Program-made: the position numbers and the translations under genes
The notes under the pieces: model-generated
What the model was told of the DNA's origin: nothing
Databases searched by the model: none
Seen by the model: only the letters and a program-made list of their open reading frames with translations
Assembly (NCBI GenBank): GCA_910579785.1
Contig: CAJTVJ010000004.1
Coordinates: forward strand, 1 to 64,000
Direction: 5' to 3'
Length of the DNA stretch: 64,000 nucleotides
Source of the DNA: an uncultured Christensenella sp.
GTDB taxonomy: Bacteria; Bacillota; Clostridia; Christensenellales; UBA3700
Part shown: positions 44,501 through 51,405 of the stretch, one piece after another
Layout of the letters: every line of letters starts with the position of its first letter
How positions within the stretch are numbered: the stretch's first letter is position 1

Positions 44501-46102
44501 AGCGCAAAGAACGTGGAAATAAACATTTTGATTGCAAAAGATTATGAATTCTTGACAAAGTTCAAGTGGGAAAGTCTGAGTGAGAGTATTCTTGAACAAT
44601 GTTGCAAATTCTCGCAAATAAACAATATTGAACTGTGTTCAAAAGATAAAGACCTTGATTTGCTTTTCAATAAATGGCTGGCTTATCAAGTTGTATCAAG
44701 CAGAATAAACGGTAGATGCGGATATTATCAGGCAGGCGGCGCGATAGGATTCAGAGACCAACTGCAAGATATGTTGACCATGCTCTATATAGATACAAAT
44801 AAGGTGAGAGATCATATATTGCTGTGCGCAGAACATCAATATTTAGAAGGCGACGTTCAACATTGGTGGCACGGAGATTGCTTTGGAGTGCGTACGCATA
44901 TAAGCGACGATAAGTTGTTTTTGCCGTTTTTGACCTTTGCATATATTGAATTTACAGGCGACAGCAATATACTGAACAGCGTTCAGAAGTATCTTGTTTC
45001 GCCTCAGCTGGAAAGCGGCGCGGAGAGCAGGTTGGAAAATCCAACTCGCAGCGAAATAGGAGAAAGCTTGCTCTCGCACGTCAAGAGAGCGATAGACTCT
45101 TCGCTTAAATACGGACAGCGCGGACTGTTGCTTATCGGCGGCGGAGATTGGAACGACGCACTCAACGAAATAGGTATGAGGGATAAGGGAGAGAGCGTCT
45201 GGCTGAGCATGTTTGCGCTATACGTGTTGAGAAAGTTTGTCAAGTACCTTGATTTCGACAGACGTCAGGAATATCTTGCGCATATCGAGAATTTGCAGCT
45301 GGCAATAGACAAGTGTTTTAAGGACGGATATTATGTCAGGGCTATCACAGACGAGGGAGAGGTACTTGGCAGTAAAGAATGTAAAAGCTTTACTCATGAT
45401 ATTCTTTGTCAAAGTTGGAGCGCGATAGCGTCTGTCTCAACGCTTGCACATCAAAAGCAGGCTCTTCAAAGCGTCGCGCACCTTGTCGATACCAAAGCAG
45501 GGATAATAAAGCTGCTTGCGCCGTCGCAGACCAAAGACCGATATTACGGCTATATATCGTCATACCCAAGGGGCGTGAGGGAGAACGGCGGACAGTATAC
45601 CCATGCTTCCGCCTGGTATATAAAGGCGTTGGCTATGACGGATACTAAGATAACTGTCGACGGTAAGGAGTACAGCGCGCACGATTTGTTGAGAATGATA
45701 AATCCAATATGCAAAAATTCTTGCGAATGCGGCATGAAAATGTATAAGGGAGAGCCTTACGTGTTGGCTGGCGACGTATATTCTAATGAAGACAACTACG
45801 GCAGAATGGGTTGGAGCTGGTACAGCGGCTCGGCTAGTATCTTATATGATACGATAGTCAGAGACTTTATTGGTATAAAGATACAAGGCAGTATTATGTC
45901 TTTTGACCGACCGGCTTTGGATAATTGGCAGGGAATGAAGTTGACGTACAGGCGAAAGGGGAGCATATACAACATAACTTTTGACGAAGAAGATGAGCAG
46001 TACGTCGAAATCGAAGGTATCAAAATGAGGGGCGATTTGTCTGTGGCGCTCAAAGAAAATCAAGGAAGGTGCGACGTAAGAGTAGTCTTTTCTAAAAGCT
46101 AA
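38534..46102 (+). CDS. Giant cyclic beta-1,2-glucan synthase-like protein (GT84-glycoamylase-like-GH94)
   Basis: 2522 residues, the largest gene here. One N-terminal membrane helix (about 2-19) and several more at about 368-425, 727-775 and 870-905 surround a GT84-type glycosyltransferase. It has LLVDLKAS, LDEDNE near residue 559 (DxD) and RENRWQRGD near 693 (QxxRW-like). A glycoamylase-like transglycosylation domain follows (about 920-1260; LYNWYSLATQKPLCPYFVSS). The C-terminal half is a GH94 phosphorylase module ending in an (alpha/alpha)6 barrel (GYYQAGGAIGFRDQLQDM, QHWWH, GGGDWNDALNEIG near 2202, ENGGQYTHASAW). The set matches NdvB/Cgs of rhizobia and Brucella, which make cyclic beta-1,2-glucan. 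Product and ring size here are unknown. It has no operon partner. Confidence 0.88.
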   Translation: MLYAIIFALFVLLIIFILLSRRGSKGEDFSFSMNEKDFKDNIKRLAIGLRSGENVGVAPNINTYLRKIKKAYKITLAKAQSDQSLYEAEKWLYENYYAVTIDIKQSNYRNFSRLTHKKNNVRIIQLARFLVASNNCVLDKEYLKRGISLFNDFTPLHYEETLNLKSALDYALIEKLAGVCEQIYRIEKLKRHAQKDAEPVKRLCRYDAYLYFYKHFGKYLDEKYFYKINDINLDGIDVSFSNHLVDCSVMISNCITSVKALRDIFDDRFIIEQCSIYDIMAQDKTFADMDVCSQFAYLSAVSKLSLLYGASERSVAKAAMELGKRFKVHFGEIIFDYRYAIKAHLHSYAPQILQKPTTKPDQRLYASVIALLSIALTVLGVIFLPNWRYMVGVGCALIWAAIPLARFAVTLIIDSILPSRSVASMDYDTLPKEGATLTVKCEFITCAQQAEEACQRLIDLACSNMDGELEYSLLVDLKASSSQNDEKDLEIFEVFDKMSKYPYINIFVRKRMLIDGKWKAYERKRGATNALNKALITDNWQDFEYVLRKQRKPNFILVLDEDNELMPGGVKRAVNTMLHPLNGKYTLLTFQPRYKMSSLKTAWSQRYKLESGVDGYCNYGDFYYKISGQSIYCGKGIYRLDDYANKLEGKLPDNRVLSHDIIEGAIVSSGSLTLPTYEDAPTSFVSHVVRENRWQRGDILLMPYIFSNKTTQPFYRYVMAFNVIKTVLPLCQFILAALLMLTGNWIFLVPLAISFFGIYLIRFGLCLNALNYDKRHRYVVKEFLGEIGEMTYEFIMLPFFATECIMLWMRMIFKCIFDRKNLLEWKTFYSTQRGNSMSKHIQTVLPSCILSIVLGAVFFENIIFLIYMSLYIVVAFSIYYLGVKREKKIELSQDDEKFLQDLAANTLEYFNRNISEKTLICDNYQVFPKRGANSFTSPTNIGFALLSYVCAHKLGKISASEALKNLDGQLVIIEGLEKYKGHLYNWYSLATQKPLCPYFVSSVDSGNFIASLIVIKSFVKDLDEGIYKRVCTLIDGCDFDALFDSSRGKFYIGYNGEKNSFEGHYDMLASEARTLCYIASAKKGNTAYFNGLARNIVKLKGNTLVSWSGTAFEYLMPQLFLSDCNGSLLTKSCKNIVKIMQKSRCSNVWGISESCYFEFNDDNSYKYSAFGVSSISLNGGKDRCVISPYSTALALKYSPKKAIANLRRLKDMGMNTSMGMYDAIDFTNGTNIVATLMTHHQGMLLCGIVNTLYDDYIVKLFMSDSAMAGGKLMLEEKLPTTKSKKTKKFDAVYSEKNINGYCRSGDCEGFPIVNALTNGHYSAICNSNGGGYSFAKGKYINKFSSDIYDNKGAFFYISDGVETYSPTYAPYYKDKCSYKFLPYESVYVNSDRNCSMSVFVPVNMNCEVRKVTIVNNTDTVKKYTCAFCEELALNDFGGMTSHPAFNDMFVSTFVEERLSSLIAKRTSRSFLGDCYAALKVIGVDDLQYESNLGNFIGRERGFDNPIILDKNAKRDKFGRSVGDVLNPCLAFVGEISLAPSESKEIYCIVAYDSDLNALKSNLEQTNNVDFAKYAYESAKLTSFSKVYKYQLNEKISDLVCRLSTNIIYRPYDRDKLMEMSSDFHTSLPLALDRREKYIYYVYRNQDSALKNLIYSIIYMNMASVRCKLVVAYYADEEDNEDILKGFIDLTNIGDLLSLNCIRFLRLDGIDEGSLGVVINNAFIAVDRVAKKGEDLGDDFEEIALPKLENNTSKANKSVIYQTIEDGIVKKCGFGGFDSNGDYVVNEMPQLPYSNVICGEKGGFVTTHNGGGFDYFENSNLNRVTKFENNPIYDTPCEEVYIDVDGLQRVNKLNDKGYVKHSLGKSEFCGKVNDVNYCVEESVIKDGAAKVIKIRMSKNKDIVTSKVLFAVNAMLGDLPINQMIFDEQLDGNTIKITNAFNNQCAYVKCDVEIKLIPNKACFKGLGGEVGLEENKCDFYCPSHAFVTRSVSAKNVEINILIAKDYEFLTKFKWESLSESILEQCCKFSQINNIELCSKDKDLDLLFNKWLAYQVVSSRINGRCGYYQAGGAIGFRDQLQDMLTMLYIDTNKVRDHILLCAEHQYLEGDVQHWWHGDCFGVRTHISDDKLFLPFLTFAYIEFTGDSNILNSVQKYLVSPQLESGAESRLENPTRSEIGESLLSHVKRAIDSSLKYGQRGLLLIGGGDWNDALNEIGMRDKGESVWLSMFALYVLRKFVKYLDFDRRQEYLAHIENLQLAIDKCFKDGYYVRAITDEGEVLGSKECKSFTHDILCQSWSAIASVSTLAHQKQALQSVAHLVDTKAGIIKLLAPSQTKDRYYGYISSYPRGVRENGGQYTHASAWYIKALAMTDTKITVDGKEYSAHDLLRMINPICKNSCECGMKMYKGEPYVLAGDVYSNEDNYGRMGWSWYSGSASILYDTIVRDFIGIKIQGSIMSFDRPALDNWQGMKLTYRRKGSIYNITFDEEDEQYVEIEGIKMRGDLSVALKENQGRCDVRVVFSKS

Positions 46103-46108
46103 ATGAGT

Positions 46109-46150
46109 AAACTTGTCCTTTAAACGTGATTTATAGGGCAAGTTTATCTT
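46109..46150 (+). terminator. Hairpin after the glucan synthase gene
   Basis: AAACTTGTCCT and AGGGCAAGTTT pair around an AT-rich loop, followed by ATCTTTAATT. The U-run is weak. Confidence 0.5.
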
Positions 46151-46225
46151 TAATTGCAAATTTAAACCGAGGAATTTAAAATGTAAACATATGATTATAA
46201 AATTTTGTAACTTTCAGATATTTGT

Positions 46226-46254
46226 TTGACTTAACGTCGACGTTAATATATAAT
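46226..46254 (+). promoter_or_regulatory. Sigma-A promoter abutting rarA start (predicted leaderless mRNA)
   Basis: TTGACT (46226-46231), 17-bp spacer, TATAAT (46249-46254), then 7 bases to the ATG at 46262. Confidence 0.78.
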
Positions 46255-46261
46255 ATCAAAT

Positions 46262-47566
46262 ATGAATCTATTTGATATGATGCAGAAGGATAAAGCGCCG
46301 CTTGCGGAGAGAATGAGACCGACGTCTTTGGACGATTTTGTCGGTCAAAGCCACATAGTTGGGAAAAACAGTTTGCTCAGAAGAGCGATTTTGACGGATT
46401 CGCTGGGCAGTTGTATCTTCTACGGAGCTCCCGGGTGCGGCAAAACGACGCTTGCCAACATAATAGCAAACACGACAAAGTCAAATTTTGTCAAACTCAA
46501 CGCGGTATCTTCGGGTATTGCGGATGCAAAGAGGGTGATAGAAGAGGCAAGATTGGAGAAGGAGAGATATGGAATAAAGACGTATCTTCTTCTTGACGAG
46601 TGCCATAGGTGGAATAAAGCTCAGTCGGACTGTATGTTGGAGGCAATAGAGAAGGGCGATATTGTCTTTATCGGGTCGACTACGGAAAATCCATTCGTGT
46701 CTATGACCAGAGCTATCGTGTCGAGGTGCAGGATTTTTGAGTTCAAACCTTTATCAAATGAGGATATAAAGAAGACGCTGCAAGCTGCGCTTGTTGACAA
46801 AGAAAAGGGGCTTGGAGAATACCGCGCCGATGTGAGCGACGAGGCTTTTGACCACTTCGTATGGGCGAGCGACGGAGATATGCGCAATGCTCTCAACGCT
46901 TTGGAACTTGCCGTAAAGAGTACCCAAGCAGACGAAAAAGGCGTGATATACGTCGATTTGTCTGTGGCGGAGCAGTCGTCTCAAAAGAAGTCTATGAGCA
47001 TTGACGAGAGTATGTATTACGATATGCTTTCGGCATTTTGCAAGTCGTTGAGAGGCAGTGACAGCGACGCCGCGCTATATTGGGCAGAAAGACTAATTCA
47101 AGCTGGATGCGATCCGTTGTTGATATTGCGCAGACTCGTCGTACACAGCAGCGAAGACGTGGGTATGGCGGATCCGCAAGCTCTTGTGATAGCTACGTCA
47201 GCTTTGACGGCGTACAAGAATCTCGGACTTCCTGAGGGGAAAATACCTCTTTACAATGCTATAATATACGTCTGCGAAGCTCCCAAGTCAAACAGCGTAA
47301 TAGTAGCTATGGGCGCAGTCCAAGAAGCTGTGGCAACAAGAAAAGACGACAAGGTGCCTCAATATCTTATGGATAAAAGTTATAAGGCGCAAAAAATAAA
47401 CGGATATAAGTACCCCCACGACTTCGGCGGTTGGGTGGAGCAGCAGTATTTGCCGGATTCTCTTAAAGACGAAAAGTTCTATGTCCCATTGCAAAACGGC
47501 TTTGAAAGAAATCTTGTGCGCGCAAAGGTCATAAAGGCGGCAAAGGTAGATAATAAAAAATACTGA
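46262..47566 (+). CDS. rarA: Replication-associated recombination AAA ATPase RarA/MgsA
   Basis: 434 residues. Clamp-loader-like AAA+ features are PLAERMRPTSLDDFVGQSHIVG, Walker A YGAPGCGKTTLANIIA, Walker B LLLDECHRW and sensor 1 GSTTENPF. A tetramerisation/lid region follows (DVGMADPQALVIATSALTAYKNLGLPEG, then KSNSVIVAMGAVQEAV and YKYPHDFGGWVEQQYLPD). It acts at stalled forks and on SSB-coated DNA. No Shine-Dalgarno is visible, and the consensus promoter ends 7 bases before the start codon. A terminator follows. Confidence 0.95.
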   Translation: MNLFDMMQKDKAPLAERMRPTSLDDFVGQSHIVGKNSLLRRAILTDSLGSCIFYGAPGCGKTTLANIIANTTKSNFVKLNAVSSGIADAKRVIEEARLEKERYGIKTYLLLDECHRWNKAQSDCMLEAIEKGDIVFIGSTTENPFVSMTRAIVSRCRIFEFKPLSNEDIKKTLQAALVDKEKGLGEYRADVSDEAFDHFVWASDGDMRNALNALELAVKSTQADEKGVIYVDLSVAEQSSQKKSMSIDESMYYDMLSAFCKSLRGSDSDAALYWAERLIQAGCDPLLILRRLVVHSSEDVGMADPQALVIATSALTAYKNLGLPEGKIPLYNAIIYVCEAPKSNSVIVAMGAVQEAVATRKDDKVPQYLMDKSYKAQKINGYKYPHDFGGWVEQQYLPDSLKDEKFYVPLQNGFERNLVRAKVIKAAKVDNKKY

Positions 47567-47573
47567 TAAAGCT

Positions 47574-47603
47574 CGGGATGTCTCTATTCGTCCCGTTTTT
47601 TTG
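47574..47603 (+). terminator. Terminator of rarA
   Basis: CGGGA (47574-47578) and TCCCG (47591-47595) pair, followed by TTTTTTTG. Confidence 0.8.
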
Positions 47604-47646
47604 TAAAATCTACATAATATATGTAAAAAAATTACAAATAATTTCA

Positions 47647-47675
47647 TTGACATCATAAGAGGTGCGGAATATACT
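47647..47675 (+). promoter_or_regulatory. Sigma-A promoter of the ABC exporter operon
   Basis: TTGACA (47647-47652), 17-bp spacer, TATACT (47670-47675). The start is predicted near 47682. Confidence 0.8.
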
Positions 47676-47745
47676 TGAAATGATAGCAAAACTTGCGACG
47701 TTGACAAAACTTAGCCGACGTATTGTTTTGGAAAAAGAGGAAAAC

Positions 47746-48516
47746 ATGAACAACATTTTGACGATCACAAATTTGAGCAAAAAATACAAGGGCAACGAAA
47801 GATATTCCGTCAAAGATCTGAGCTTTGAGGTCAAAGAAGGAGAGTTGTTTGCATTCTTGGGGCCTAACGGCGCAGGCAAGAGTACTACTATTAAGTGTAT
47901 CACGGGCGCTTTGCCTTACACTGAGGGGAATATCAAGATATGCGGACACGATCTGCATGAAAATCCCATCGAGGCAAAGAGAAATATCGGATACGTTCCC
48001 GACAATCATTTTACTTATGATACTATGACTGCATTGGAATATATCAACTTTATGTCAGATATATACGGAGTTGGAGTCAACGACAGAAAGTCGAGAGGTG
48101 ATAAGTATTTGCAACTCTTTGGACTTGCCGACGTGTCAGGAAAACCGATAGGCAGTTATTCTCACGGTATGAAGCAAAAAATATGCGTCATAGGCGCGTT
48201 GATACACAATCCGAAGCTTTGGATATTGGACGAACCTTTGACGGGGCTTGACCCGCAGAGCGCGTACAACCTCAAAGAACTTATGAGAGAGCATTGCAAA
48301 GAGGGCAACAGCGTGTTGTTTTCTTCGCACATCATAGAGGTCGTGGAAAAACTTTGCGACAGGCTGGCTATCATCGACAAGGGCAGTCTGCTTATCAGCG
48401 GATCTATGGATGAAATCAGAGCCAAAAACGACGACAATTCCCTTGAAGAGTTCTTCCTTTCCGTCACTCAGGGCGAAACTCTTGCAGAGGGCGAAAAAGA
48501 GGACTTTAAATTTTAG
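47746..48516 (+). CDS. ABC transporter ATP-binding protein
   Basis: 256 residues from the ATG at 47746, with AGAGG upstream; the open frame extends back to 47662 but the conserved domain begins at this ATG. It shows Walker A GPNGAGKSTT, Q-loop region IGYVPDNHFTYDTMT, ABC signature GSYSHGMKQK, Walker B LWILDEPLTGLD and H-loop LFSSHII. It resembles the CcmA/BcrA/YbhF class of single-subunit ATPases for drug, antibiotic-peptide or unknown export. The permease follows 9 bases later. The substrate cannot be told from sequence. Confidence 0.93.
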   Translation: MNNILTITNLSKKYKGNERYSVKDLSFEVKEGELFAFLGPNGAGKSTTIKCITGALPYTEGNIKICGHDLHENPIEAKRNIGYVPDNHFTYDTMTALEYINFMSDIYGVGVNDRKSRGDKYLQLFGLADVSGKPIGSYSHGMKQKICVIGALIHNPKLWILDEPLTGLDPQSAYNLKELMREHCKEGNSVLFSSHIIEVVEKLCDRLAIIDKGSLLISGSMDEIRAKNDDNSLEEFFLSVTQGETLAEGEKEDFKF

Positions 48517-48525
48517 AGGTGGGGT

Positions 48526-50220
48526 ATGAGCGCATTTTGGGCATTGACAAAACAGTTGATAAAAAATACCCTTAAACCTAATTTTAAGGATAAAAAAGAG
48601 AAAAATAAATATATAACTACGCTGGCGGTGCTGGCAGTATGTATTGGCATACCGTATATATTTATGCTTGTGAATATGTTCGGGCTTCTAAAAGCGTCGG
48701 CTGAGCTTGGATATCTGGCAGAGATACTTTCGATAGGATTTTTTGCAAGTCAGCTTTTGACGTTCGTCTTTGGACTATTTGCATATGTCAATATAATGTA
48801 TTTCAGCAAAGACAATGAGTTTTTGTTTACGCTGCCGTTGAGGCCGGTGAGTATATTTTGGGCAAAATTTATTACGATTTTGCTGTATGAGTTGATATTT
48901 TCTGTCATCACAGTATTGCCTATGTCGATCGTTGCGATAATTGCGACGGCTGGTATAGGTGCGTTTGAGATAGGCATAGTATTGATGATGTTGCCTGCTA
49001 CGATACTGCTGCCGCTTATGGCGATATTGGTAATTGCGATACTTTCATATCCGATAATGAAGATAATGCAGTATTTTAAAAAACGCCCGATAGTCGGCGC
49101 TGTATTTACTATAATTTTTGTTGCGGCTATATACATTGCGATTTATCTGCCTATTTTATTGAATACGCCGCAGATAGACGCGCCAGATATCGACGGTAAT
49201 CTAAGCGGCGAGATAAGCGGAGATGCAAACGGACAACTTGACGTGACGGCTATTTATGCGACGTTGTTGCCGTCATTGGCAAACGTAGGCAAATATCTTT
49301 TCCATACCTATTTCCTAGCGCAGTCTATGCTTGCAGGAGGAGTCAAGGCTTTTGGCTATGCTATGGCGTTTATAGGAATAGTGCTTGCGCTTGCGGCAGT
49401 GGGCATGTTGCTTGCTATGTGGCAGTTCAAGCGCATATCTCAAAGCGTATACGAGGGCGACGGCAACGTCTCGAATAAGAAAAAACAAGGCGAAGTCAAA
49501 CAGCGGTCAGTCAACGCCGCGCTTGTCAAAAAAGAGTTTTCCAGCATACTAAAACAAAGCAATATGCTTGTGCAGGCAGGTATGATGACGGTGCTTCCGC
49601 CTATACTCATTGCCTTCATAGGCAATATGCAAGCCAATATGACAAATGCGTTTGTCGGCGTAGCCGTAGCAGAATTGATTACAAAGCTTATGCTCAGTTC
49701 CAATACGTCGAGCATACTTGCTGTGTCAAAGGACGGAGAAGGCGCGTTGATAGCAAAGACAATGCCTTTGAGCGGAAAGCAAATTGTCACGTCAAAGATT
49801 ATTATGGGCTTTACTTTCTCGGCCATTACGGTGTTGCTCTCAACAATAGCGCTGTGTTTCACCAAAGGAATAAACGTCGTATCTGTACTCGGATTTTTTG
49901 TATCAAATATGATTTACGCATGGGCGGTCAATAGATTTTGCGTCTATCGAGATCTTAAAAATCCAAGAATACATTGGAAGAATATACAAGAGATAATAAA
50001 GAACAATTTTTCCAGCGTCATTCCTATGTTTTTGGCATTTATCCCGGGAATATTGACAATGGGACCGTTGATGATATGTTCTTTGCTCTTGCAAATAAAC
50101 GTCTATGCGATAGCGGCAATATGCAGCGCGATATCCATTGTTGTAAGCGTAGTTTATTATCTTATCATAATCGCGACGACGAGGGGAAACGTAGAAGAGT
50201 ATTGGAGACGTATTGAATAA
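48526..50220 (+). CDS. ABC transporter permease, multi-spanning
   Basis: 564 residues with about twelve predicted membrane helices in two groups (about 25-240 and 255-555), separated by a charged cytoplasmic loop near 300-340 (NKKKQGEVKQRSVNAALVKKEF). AGAGGTGGG precedes the ATG. An extracytoplasmic loop near 220-240 is Asp/Gly rich (DAPDIDGNLSGEISGDANG). It resembles the large ABC-2-like permeases (YtrC/EcsB-like) paired with CcmA-type ATPases. Substrate unknown. The operon ends before a candidate small RNA. Confidence 0.85.
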   Translation: MSAFWALTKQLIKNTLKPNFKDKKEKNKYITTLAVLAVCIGIPYIFMLVNMFGLLKASAELGYLAEILSIGFFASQLLTFVFGLFAYVNIMYFSKDNEFLFTLPLRPVSIFWAKFITILLYELIFSVITVLPMSIVAIIATAGIGAFEIGIVLMMLPATILLPLMAILVIAILSYPIMKIMQYFKKRPIVGAVFTIIFVAAIYIAIYLPILLNTPQIDAPDIDGNLSGEISGDANGQLDVTAIYATLLPSLANVGKYLFHTYFLAQSMLAGGVKAFGYAMAFIGIVLALAAVGMLLAMWQFKRISQSVYEGDGNVSNKKKQGEVKQRSVNAALVKKEFSSILKQSNMLVQAGMMTVLPPILIAFIGNMQANMTNAFVGVAVAELITKLMLSSNTSSILAVSKDGEGALIAKTMPLSGKQIVTSKIIMGFTFSAITVLLSTIALCFTKGINVVSVLGFFVSNMIYAWAVNRFCVYRDLKNPRIHWKNIQEIIKNNFSSVIPMFLAFIPGILTMGPLMICSLLLQINVYAIAAICSAISIVVSVVYYLIIIATTRGNVEEYWRRIE

Positions 50221-50227
50221 AAAATAG

Positions 50228-50256
50228 TTGACATCACATCTGTTAACATATAATAA
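50228..50256 (+). promoter_or_regulatory. Predicted promoter of the candidate small RNA
   Basis: TTGACA (50228-50233), followed by TATAAT (50249-50254, 15-bp spacer) or TAATAA (50251-50256, 17-bp spacer). The start is predicted around 50262, at the base of the first stem. Confidence 0.65.
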
Positions 50257-50263
50257 TATCAGT

Positions 50264-50330
50264 AGTCAGGCAGTTGAGCTTGTTGGGGAGTTGGACCCCA
50301 GGGACCTCAATTAGTTCCTGACTCTTTTAT
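50264..50330 (+). ncRNA. Candidate small structured RNA with built-in terminator
   Basis: Three stacked stems can be drawn: AGTCAGG (50264-50270) with CCTGACT (50317-50323), GTTGAG (50273-50278) with CTCAAT (50306-50311, one G-U pair), and TGGGG (50284-50288) with CCCCA (50296-50300). A U-rich tail follows (CTTTTATTTTA). An alternative hairpin GGGAC/GTTCC competes with the second stem. It has its own promoter, and ruvX has a separate one downstream. I do not recognise a known RNA family. It could be a small regulatory RNA or an elaborate terminator of the ABC operon. Confidence 0.6.
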
Positions 50331-50402
50331 TTTATGCGCGGGTTTGCTAAAATTAAGTTTATTGAATAATACGACGACAATTCAATATAGAAGTCAGTTG
50401 AG

Positions 50403-50431
50403 TTGACAAAATTTTATTGTTATGCGATAAT
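50403..50431 (+). promoter_or_regulatory. Sigma-A promoter abutting ruvX start (predicted leaderless mRNA)
   Basis: TTGACA (50403-50408), 17-bp spacer, GATAAT (50426-50431), then 6 bases to the ATG at 50438. Confidence 0.75.
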
Positions 50432-50437
50432 ATCGTC

Positions 50438-50842
50438 ATGAAATATTTAGCTATTGATTTAGGCGACGTACGCACAGGTATTGCAATAAGCGAAAGCGGC
50501 ATAATCGCCACCGGTATGGAGACGTATAAAAGGGTAGGTATGCAAAAAGATCTGCAATATATAGCAGACATTGCAAACAGATATAACGTCGACGTGGTCG
50601 TATTTGGCTTGCCGCTCAATATGGACGGCACCGAGGGGGAGAGAGTGGAGAAGACTCGCGCCTTTGCAGACAAACTTCAACCTCTGATTAAAGCAAAGAT
50701 AGATTATGAAGACGAAAGATTGACAAGCGTAGAGGCAGAGGGTTTTCTTTTGGAAAGCAATATGCGCAGAGACAAGAGAAAACAAGTGATAGACAAGCTT
50801 GCCGCTACGATAATTTTGCAATCATATTTGGATAGAAAGTAG
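50438..50842 (+). CDS. ruvX: Putative Holliday junction resolvase / pre-16S rRNA nuclease RuvX (YqgF)
   Basis: 134 residues from the ATG at 50438, where the domain begins (YLAIDLGDVRTGIAIS). The RNase H-like fold shows the acidic residues in LAIDLGDVRTG, the NVDVVVFGLPLNMDGTEG strand/loop, DYEDERLTSVEAEGFL and the C-terminal LAATIILQSYLD. YqgF proteins process the 16S rRNA precursor in Escherichia coli. The Holliday-junction name comes from its fold. No Shine-Dalgarno is present, and it is promoter-adjacent like rarA. Confidence 0.93.
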   Translation: MKYLAIDLGDVRTGIAISESGIIATGMETYKRVGMQKDLQYIADIANRYNVDVVVFGLPLNMDGTEGERVEKTRAFADKLQPLIKAKIDYEDERLTSVEAEGFLLESNMRRDKRKQVIDKLAATIILQSYLDRK

Positions 50843-50862
50843 TTTACCATTCTTTTTAATTT

Positions 50863-50894
50863 GATGAGACCTCTCTGCTACGGTCGAGGTGACA
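50863..50894. repeat. Dispersed palindromic repeat, partial copy 4
   Basis: GATGAGACCTCTC followed by GCTACGGTCGAGGTGAC is one half-unit of the family seen at 554-757 and 8983-9092. Confidence 0.7.
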
Positions 50895-50992
50895 TAGCTT
50901 GCGTAAAGTTGCCGATTGTATGGGATATGTAATTTTGAGTAATTCTCCTAAAATTAAATATCTTATGTAACAGCGGTATAATATATAGTAAA

Positions 50993-51070
50993 GTCATTTT
51001 AGTGGAACGGAGAAGTCTAAACGAGTTATTTCAAAAGGATGAGATATCTAGACTACGCCCGATATGACCA
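50993..51070. repeat. Dispersed palindromic repeat, copy 5
   Basis: GTCATTTTAGTGGAACGGAG begins it, and AAGGATGAGATATCTAGAC to CGATATGACC ends it. It directly abuts the small open frame at 51074. Confidence 0.8.
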
Positions 51071-51073
51071 GAT

Positions 51074-51253
51074 ATGGCTTATAGAGGAAATGACGTACAC
51101 TCGACTGTGAATTATAATTTTGTCGCGCCTAAAAATGCAAGTTTTGACGTAAAGTTGACATACGATATGACGTCTAATAAAGAAAATAATAATATCACGA
51201 CCGACGTACATTTCTTGTGTGAAGAATTGACGGTGCAAGTTTACAATATTTGA
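51074..51253 (+). pseudogene. 59-codon open frame abutting a repeat, probable gene remnant
   Basis: It begins ATGGCTTATAGAGGAAATG and ends with TGA at 51251-51253. The predicted peptide (MAYRGNDVHSTVNYNF ... CEELTVQVYNI) is hydrophilic with beta-strand-like repeats. Its codons (GAC GTA, ACG, TTG) look like those of neighbouring genes. There is no Shine-Dalgarno: the start lies 4 bases after repeat copy 5, and a stop codon in frame sits within the repeat. A strong terminator follows. It may be the 3' end of a gene whose 5' part was lost at the repeat, or a real small gene. Confidence 0.45.
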
Positions 51254-51274
51254 TTTAAGTCAAATAAAAATATG

Positions 51275-51310
51275 ACGCAGTTGGGAAGAGCCGACTGCGT
51301 TTTTGTTTTA
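51275..51310 (+). terminator. Terminator upstream of yebC
   Basis: ACGCAGT and ACTGCGT pair, followed by TTTTGTTTT. Confidence 0.85.
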
Positions 51311-51405
51311 TAGTCGGCATTTTGTCGTAATGTGCTTTAAATTCCTTGCAAAATAAAATTAAATAATATAATATTATTATGTAATACAATACTTTGGAGG
51401 TAGTT

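Noticed and set aside
51394..51405. Upstream in-frame start for yebC
   Set aside because: The family begins at MSGHSK, and the Shine-Dalgarno GGAGG is correctly placed only for the ATG at 51406.
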